Of a stretch of 64,000 nucleotides of DNA, positions 58,305 through 64,000 are shown in pieces (the stretch's first letter is position 1; every line of letters starts with the position of its first letter). A program made the translations under genes and the position numbers. Origin of the DNA: Nymphaea colorata (taxonomy: Eukaryota > Streptophyta > Magnoliopsida > Nymphaeales > Nymphaeaceae); contig NC_045139.1 in the NCBI RefSeq assembly GCF_008831285.2, forward strand, positions 27,498,808 through 27,562,807, read 5' to 3'. Under the pieces are notes generated by a model. It was not told the DNA's origin. It ran no database searches and saw nothing but the letters and a program-made list of their open reading frames with translations.

Positions 58305-59070
58305 CTCTGTTTATTTTTTTGTCAAATGGACAGCCAATCATAGCCGTCCGATCTCAAGATAGGCCGACTTTAGTGCTGTCCTTTTTTTCATTTTTTCCTC
58401 CTTTCTCTCTCACCGATCCCTCCCTCCCCTCACCAACTCTCCTTCCCTCCCTTCCTTCCTCACCTCCCTTCCGCAACCCCTTCAATTTCCTCCAACACAG
58501 CGATCCTCATTGCCCTTCTATGATGCCGGCAAGCTCGTCAGTGCCCTTCCCCAATAGCAGCAGGCCCATTGGTGTCAAGGTTGGGCACCAGCCACCTTCC
58601 TTTCTTCCCCAACTCCACCCTCGTTTAACAACAGATGGGTGGAAAAGTCCACCCATATTTGCCACTGCCACCCAGCACCTCACTGGCGGGCTCACAGGAC
58701 TCGGTGGAGCCCCGATAGGCCCACTGGTGAGGTGCTGGGTAGCAGCGGCAAAGATGAGTGGAGTATTCCATCCATTCCTCCCTTCATCCTTCCCTCTCAC
58801 CAGTTCTACCATCAACTGGGTGGCCTTCTGCAGTATCTTCCAATGCCTGCAGCTCCCCGGGCCTCTGCGTCCCAGTAAAGGCTCACTGGCATTGTTCCGC
58901 CATCAGCTGCTGCTGGTGATGGTTGATTTGGTGAGAAGGAGGGAGAGGAAGGGAGAGAGTTGTGCAAGGGAGGGAGGGGTCAACGAGAGAGATGGAAAAA
59001 AATGGACAGCTTGAGAGCCATCTGATCTTTACATCGGGCAGCTCTGATTAGGTATCCATTAAACAAAAAT
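58305..59070. mobile_element. foldback element with near full-length inverted arms
   Basis: About 765 bp that folds on itself around position 58700. The left outer arm (AATGGACAGCCAATCATAGC, then CGTCCGATC) matches the reverse complement of the right outer arm (AATGGATACCTAATCAGAGC, then TGCCCGATG). Inner arms match too: CACCCAGCACCTCACTGG against CACTGGTGAGGTGCTGGGT. Both strands of the middle therefore encode similar peptides (ATQHLTGG and RCWVA on each strand). It has no transposase. The 237-codon frame on the plus strand is a by-product. MULE/foldback-type MITE is the likeliest class. Confidence 0.85.
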
Positions 59071-59245
59071 GGACAAAAGTCAATGATTTAGAGTGAGTAT
59101 ATATATATATGTATATATATAAACACATTTTATCTAAAATAAAGAGCAATGTCAGAGAAAGCAACTAGCAATGTTGTCATTTAGGTGTCTTTGCAGACTG
59201 GCTTTTGTGATATCAAAGATGGATTCGCACATCCTTTTATAGATG

Positions 59246-60447
59246 CCATAGAAATTCATGGTTCATGACATTGATAGTGACCACCAAAGAAACTAAGGCA
59301 AAAGAACACATAATTTTACACGTGTCGAAGATCAAATTCATGATAAATTTCCCTTCTTTGAATGACTTGCACTCGTGGAAATATGATTGTGAGGGAGCTT
59401 CACTTTAGCATGCTTCTCATGGAAACTTTTCAACTGGATTTTGAGGGAGAAAGCCCAATGGAATGACAATAGGTGATAGTTTATATATATTTTATATTCA
59501 ATACTAAGGCTAAAAGATTATTCCTCTATAGTTTTCCCCTAAGTAATTATGAGGTTGCATTTGATAACCTTGGATCTGAGATCCTGAGGCCAGATCTCCT
59601 CATCAGGTCCTTAGTTTAACAAAGAATGAATCTCAAATTTGTGGATTTCTAATAATGAAAAAGGCTGAAAACTACGGATTTGAGATTGGACATGGGTGGG
59701 AGGTTTTGGGGTTTTGGAACGTGTTCTCCGATCTCTAGGGTGGATCTCTCATCTATGTGAAAGCACTAGCAGGAGATCTCCTACAGTCTGCCTTTGGATG
59801 GTGGGTGGGAGAGAGAGAGAGAGTTGGCTGAAAGAAACCTTCAGTCGATGCAGGAGAGAAGGAGAATATTTTATTCCACATTTCAAAGCCAATTGAAGGT
59901 TGGAAAAAAGCACATTCTAGCACTAGACAGCAATCCCAAAACGTCTATAGTATGGTACAAGGCAATGCAAAACTTAGTACCTACCGAACCCAATCACAAA
60001 ACTCAAAAATGTTATGCCTTATTAAGACCTAAGCAAAAAACATCTGCAAACCCATTGGTACCCAAACATACAACTTATAGGGTTAATCAACTAAATCACG
60101 ACCACCATCACCCAATCGTTGTGGCGGCACCAATCGTTAGAGATAACAAATAAGCAAGTTGAGGGTTTCGACTAGCAACACCCTCATTCAACAAAGGCAG
60201 GGGGAAGAGAGAGTGTGTATTTGTGTGTGAGAGAGAGGAAAAGGTTGGCTCAACAGAAAAACCCTCATTTGTGAAGCATGTAAAAGAGAGAGTCAAGCAC
60301 AATACATGATATGAGTGGAGGGAGTGTCAAGGAAATCTCAAATCCAGATGAGGCGCATCATGATCCAGACCATAACAAAAGCCATAATTGTGGAGATTCT
60401 ATGAATTGTATCTAGCAGCAATCAAAAGACATAGACAAGAATAATAC
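59246..60447. other. no gene recognised
   Basis: Non-coding. 59555-59650 (GATCTGAGATCCTGAGG phrases) resembles 12740-12840 upstream of copy 2, so part is shared flank. (GA)n runs at about 59811-59822 and near 60220. Short open frames lack motifs. Confidence 0.5.
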
Positions 60448-60730
60448 TGACGTTGGAATATCAAGAATTCAAAATAACTCATAAGGAAGGTAGACAACAG
60501 AATCAGTGAGAGAGTCATGGACATAATAATGGAAACAGTTTTGAAATTTTTAACTGTTGTAATCAAATGTCCATCGTTTGTGTAATCAAGATCTATATAT
60601 AAAATTACATTCTCTCTTCCATTTGTAAGAGAGAGAGAGAGAGAGAGAAATCTTTAGAGGGCATAGATGATTAAATAACCAAACCTCTTACATCATGTGC
60701 TTTTGTTGCCTTTTATTTCTTCCATTAACA
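60448..60730 (+). mobile_element. 5' LTR of copia element G
   Basis: About 283 bp, starting TGACGTTGGAATATC and ending CCATTAACA next to the primer-binding site. A TATA box (CTATATATAAAAT, about 60591-60603) and a (GA)n run (about 60628-60648) lie inside, consistent with the U3/R layout of RE1-type LTRs. The start is approximate. Confidence 0.7.
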
Positions 60731-60743
60731 TGGTATTAGAGCC
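60731..60743 (+). promoter_or_regulatory. primer-binding site, copia element G
   Basis: TGGTATTAGAGCC, one mismatch from the initiator tRNA-Met complement, directly after the LTR. Confidence 0.85.
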
Positions 60744-60864
60744 ATTTTCCTCAAGGAGAATTTTTCTGATTTTGTGTTTGTTGCACCTCTACTGCTATTT
60801 CATTTTGGCCTTTCATCATTGTTAGGCGCTTCTATTTGAGGTATATTCCCTTGCTTCAAGCTAT

Positions 60865-61752
60865 ATGGCGTCTTCATCAAGCCCATCATCCCTTGCTAAT
60901 GGTAACAGTCAAACCACATAGATAAGTTTTCTGTTCCCCTTACTGCCAGCTCCAACTAGCTTACAATATTTTCTTAATGTTAAGCTCACCTCTAAGAACT
61001 ATCTCTTGTGGAGAGCTAGCTATACCGTTGCTCGTCTCATATGATTTTTATGGTCTTCTTGATGGAACTAAGCCTTGTCCTCCCAAATGTATTGGAGAAA
61101 ACAACACTTGGTCCATTCATCCTGAATTTTTCAATTGGGTTCTAAATCAGCTATTGCTTAGTTGGCTTATTTCATCTCTGGCAAAACCTGTTCATACTCA
61201 AATAGTTGGGTTGAAATTTTACATGAAGTATGGTGTGCTTTGAAAAGCATTTATTCTGCCCACTCTCGGGAAAAAGTTCTTCAGTTAAAAGAACAATTGT
61301 CTACTCTCAATAAAGGCCCACAAACAATCGATAAACTTTTTCAAAGTGTTATGACAATAAATCACCAATTGTTTATGGCATCAAAGATGGTTAGCAAAGA
61401 AGATCTTGTCCTTCACATTCTTAAAGCATTGCTGCAATAATATGCAGTTTTTAAGACCTCTGTTACCACTAGAGCAGATCCTATTTCTTTGATAGCATTG
61501 CATGCTTTAGTTCTTACACAAGAATGTCAATTAGTTGATATGAAAAAAGAGGAATCTCTTACCGATCCTATCTTGAACTATGCTAATAAGAATGGTGCAG
61601 AAAATTTCAATTCTTCTAAAGGCACAAATTTCTATAAGGGCAAAGGTGGGAAGCAAAACCTGGGGCGTCAAGGTAAAATTATATGCCAATATTGTGATAA
61701 AACAGGTAATTCAACAAAAACTTGTTTCAAGATCGCACCTCCGACCAAGTAG
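60865..61752 (+). pseudogene. copia gag with zinc knuckle (element G)
   Basis: Begins MASSSSPSSLANGN (60865), continues in shifted frames with KLTSKNYLLWRA and a UBN2 body (VWCALKSIYSAHSREKVLQL, KEQLSTLNKGPQTIDKLFQS, KEDLVLHILKAL), and ends in GRQGKIICQYCDKTGNSTKT with a CX2CX8C pattern, where the CCHC His is lost (N in HX4C position). Several stops, including one right after the start region. Confidence 0.85.
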
Positions 61753-61799
61753 GTTGGGCATCAATCTTCTTCAACTTCTTCAAACTCTTCGCCTCCTCG

Positions 61800-62560
61800 T
61801 GCTTACCATGAGACAAGTTCCTCTGTGGTTGATGTCAACTAGTACCTAGACTCTGACGCATCACACCACATAGTAAATGACCTTAGCTCCTCAAGCATTC
61901 ACAGTCTCTATGATGGCAATGAATTTGTCTACATAGGTGATGGCTTGGATAATGTTGGCTCTTCATATTTTCATATTCGTGACGCTATGTTTTTTATTAA
62001 GGATATTCTTCATGTGCCAACTATGACTAAGAATCTCATTTCTGTCCAAAAATTTATTATTGATAATGATGCTATTATTGAGTTCGACTCGAATACAAGT
62101 TGTATTATGAAGGATCAGGCAACCAAGAAAGAACTCATGCAAGGGCACGTTCGTGATGCACTCTACGTTCTCAAGTTTGATGAAGGTAGAATTTTAAGAT
62201 AAATTGCACAAAAGCAATAAGGCGGCATACATTGGACAGGTCTCCTTAGACCAATGGTATCAATGACTTGGCCGTCCTGCCTTCTAAGTAGGCAATAGGT
62301 AGTTTAGCAGTTTAATTTACCACATTATGGGCCACTTGAGAACAATGTTTGTGTTGATTGTCTAAGAGGAAAAGCACATGCACTTCCATATCACGATTCC
62401 ATTCATTCTGTTTTTGCTCCTCTTGAGCTAATGTTCTCTAACATGTGGGGGCTTTTGCCTATATTGAGCCCAAATAAGCATAAACATTGTGTTCATTTCA
62501 TTGATGCCTTCTCAAAGTAGTCAAGGATTTATTTCATATCATGGAAATCAGTGGTCCTTC
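61800..62560 (+). pseudogene. copia protease and pre-integrase (element G)
   Basis: Protease reads YLDSDASHHIVNDLS (family DSGASHH; Gly replaced by Asp). 61945-62202 continues with FFIKDILHVPTMTKNLISVQ and FIIDNDAIIEF. About 62250-62390 is the pre-integrase zone (LGRPAF, CVDCLRGKAH across frames). Confidence 0.82.
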
Positions 62561-63367
62561 ATGTGTTCAAAAAAAAAAAAAAAGTTGAAAATTTATCTGA
62601 AAAGGAAATCAAATATTTGTAAACTGATGGTGGTGGATAGTATATTGTACTCAAAACATATTTAGATGCTCATGGCATTACTCACAGCATACCGTGTTGT
62701 CACACACGAGTAAAATGGTATTGCAGAAAGAAAGCATCATCATATTGTTGAGACAACACTTAGTCTTATGAGTCACTCTTCTATGCCTAAGCATTCTTGG
62801 TCTTATCCCTTTGCCAAGGCCACTTTTTTGATAGATTGGCTTCCTACACTAGTCACAAGCAACAAGAGTCCATTTCAAATATTATTTGGAGAGAAGCTAG
62901 ATTATAATGATTTCAAGTTTTTTGGGTGTACTTGCTACCCACATTTGAAGGGCTATCATGACAACAAGTTGGACTTCAAATCTAATGTCCATGCATTCTT
63001 AGGATATATTGGAGCCCACAGTTTTTATTGCTTAAATGTGAAAACCAAGAAAATAATCATTTTAAGGCATGTTGTTTTTGACAAATGGACATTCCCCTTC
63101 CAAACTAGACATGAACTAAGGTCATCTTTTCCTCATCAAAATCCTCCTCCAATTTCTATAATGTTGAATCCAGCTCCATCACATCGTCATTGTCTACTAA
63201 TATTCCACCTACTCAACTTAATCACATTGAAAAGTCTCAACAATTTCATGCCTCATCACCACATCCAATGTGACATCCTAACCACCAACTACAATGCCTA
63301 TTATCTCTCAACCAACCAAATCTCCTGTTCCATCTCCTCCTATTCAACTTGTAAACACATTCTATGA
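62560..63367 (+). pseudogene. copia integrase core end and C-terminus (element G)
   Basis: An A-run at about 62570-62583 interrupts the core. 62768-63367 is open for 199 codons: SWSYPFAKATFLIDWLPTLV, SPFQILFGEKLDYNDFKFFG, CTCYPHLKGYHDNKLDF, HAFLGYIGAHSFYCLN and HVVFDKWTFPFQ, all standard copia integrase C-terminal motifs. Confidence 0.88.
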
Positions 63368-64000
63368 CTACACGATCCATGCACAAATGAGATTTGTGTA
63401 TCTAAAATCTACATGTCAACAGTTCATCGTCTACCATGTGCTTTTATAACACACAACATGGCCCTAAATGAACCGTCCTGCTACAAGAGTGCTTGTCAAT
63501 ATAGTCAATGGAATGATGCTATGACTCAAAAATATAATGCCTTGATTTGAAATAACACACGGTCATAAGCAACAAGAGTCAATTTCAAATATTATTTGGA
63601 GAGAAGCTAGATTATAATGATTTCAAGTTTTTTGGGTGCACTTGCTACCCATATTTGAATGGCTATCCTGCCAACAAGTTGGACATCAAATCTGATGTTC
63701 ATGAATTCTTATGATATATTGGAGTCCACAAAGGTTTCATTTCAAGGCATGTTGTTTTTGACAAATGGACATTCCCCTTCCAAACTAGACATGAACTAAG
63801 GCCATCTTTTTCTCTTCAAAATCCTCCTCCAATTAATGTTGAATCCAGCTCCCTCACATCAATGTTGTCTACTAATACTCCATCTACTCAACTTAGTCAC
63901 ATTGAAGTCTCTCAATGATTATATGCCTCTTCACCACATTCAATATCACCTCCTAACCCACCACCAACTACAATGGCTATTATCTCTCAAGCAACCGAAT
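62852..64000 (+). repeat. direct partial duplication of the integrase end (element G)
   Basis: 62852 to about 63320 recurs at 63562-64000 (for example GGAGAGAAGCTAGATTATAA at 62890 and 63600). The second copy has extra stops, a deletion after GGAGTCCACA and roughly one base change in fifteen, and is separated from the first by about 240 bp. Confidence 0.88.

Larger units (their letters stand above)
57341..59245 (-). pseudogene. thaumatin-like copy 3: exon 1 and intron, split by insertions
   Basis: A third, most decayed copy of the thaumatin-like 5' region. Exon 1 (59134-59180) reads MTTLLVAFSDIALYF, with the donor lost (ATTTTAGATAA). The TATA box is kept (59234-59241). Intron blocks match copy 2: CTCTCTCCTTCTGACATGCAG (57500-57520) and AACTCTCTATCTTATTAAATG (58118-58138). 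It is interrupted by about 0.5 kb of unassigned sequence at 57530-58015 and by the foldback element. Copia F borders its inner end. No exon 2 in this window. Confidence 0.72.
60448..64000 (+). mobile_element. copia element G (RE1-like), 5' part, runs off the window
   Basis: Plus-strand copia: LTR, primer-binding site, gag with zinc knuckle, protease, pre-integrase and integrase in canonical order up to the window end, so reverse transcriptase lies beyond. Many stops and frameshifts; dead. The integrase end is followed by a partial direct duplicate. Confidence 0.88.

Noticed and set aside
58301-59014. 237-codon open frame that looks like a proline/serine-rich protein
   Set aside because: It spans the foldback element; the opposite strand gives a similar peptide because the DNA is an inverted repeat. 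No protein family fits.

Overview
This window is nuclear DNA of a flowering plant. The evidence is a thaumatin-like gene with a GT-AG intron, intron-containing fragments of plant HIRA, PP2C and XPG/GEN1-type genes, plant LTR retrotransposons whose primer-binding sites match initiator tRNA-Met, and long (TA)n/(GA)n microsatellites. I cannot name the species. No tRNA or rRNA gene, CRISPR array or bacterial feature was seen. Only one gene looks intact: a secreted thaumatin-like (PR-5) protein on the minus strand, exons 10416-10461 and 8943-9619. Almost everything else is transposon sequence or broken gene fragments.

Layout. 1-3412: part of a minus-strand Ty1/copia element with its 5' LTR. 3413-8000: non-coding sequence with minisatellites and a candidate small hAT. 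8020-8500: copia RNase H scrap. 8943-10530: thaumatin-like gene and promoter. 12800-13560: second copy of that gene's promoter, exon 1 and intron, without exon 2. 14054-15660: copia 3' half whose LTR margin carries a complete TRIM element (14342-14797). 16135-20962: mosaic of PP2C and GEN1-like gene fragments on the minus strand, with a 4.0-kb hAT element (16367-20379) in the PP2C intron. That hAT carries the last three exons of a HIRA histone-chaperone gene. 21640-23760: decayed hAT transposase. 24857-29730: eroded copia. 29876-35567: better preserved copia with its integrase core deleted and a strange GC-rich, CCGGT-repeat leader.

36286-54740 is a Ty3/gypsy element of TAT type (two RNase H domains) with very long LTRs. 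A 4.1-kb block, made of the polyprotein 3' half plus the first 1.3 kb of the LTR, is tandemly duplicated inside it. 54741-57340 is the 5' half of a copia element of the same family as 14054-15660. 57341-59245 is a third copy of the thaumatin-like promoter/exon-1/intron, split by insertions that include a 0.77-kb foldback element. 60448-64000 is a plus-strand RE1-like copia running off the window.

Overall the region looks like an old thaumatin-like gene cluster taken apart by nested transposons. The most unusual content is the hAT element that captured HIRA exons, its insertion in the PP2C fragment with a perfect 8-bp target duplication, and an 8-bp duplication in the neighbouring GEN1-like exon that looks like a hAT excision footprint. 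Coordinates of decayed domains are approximate and read by eye.
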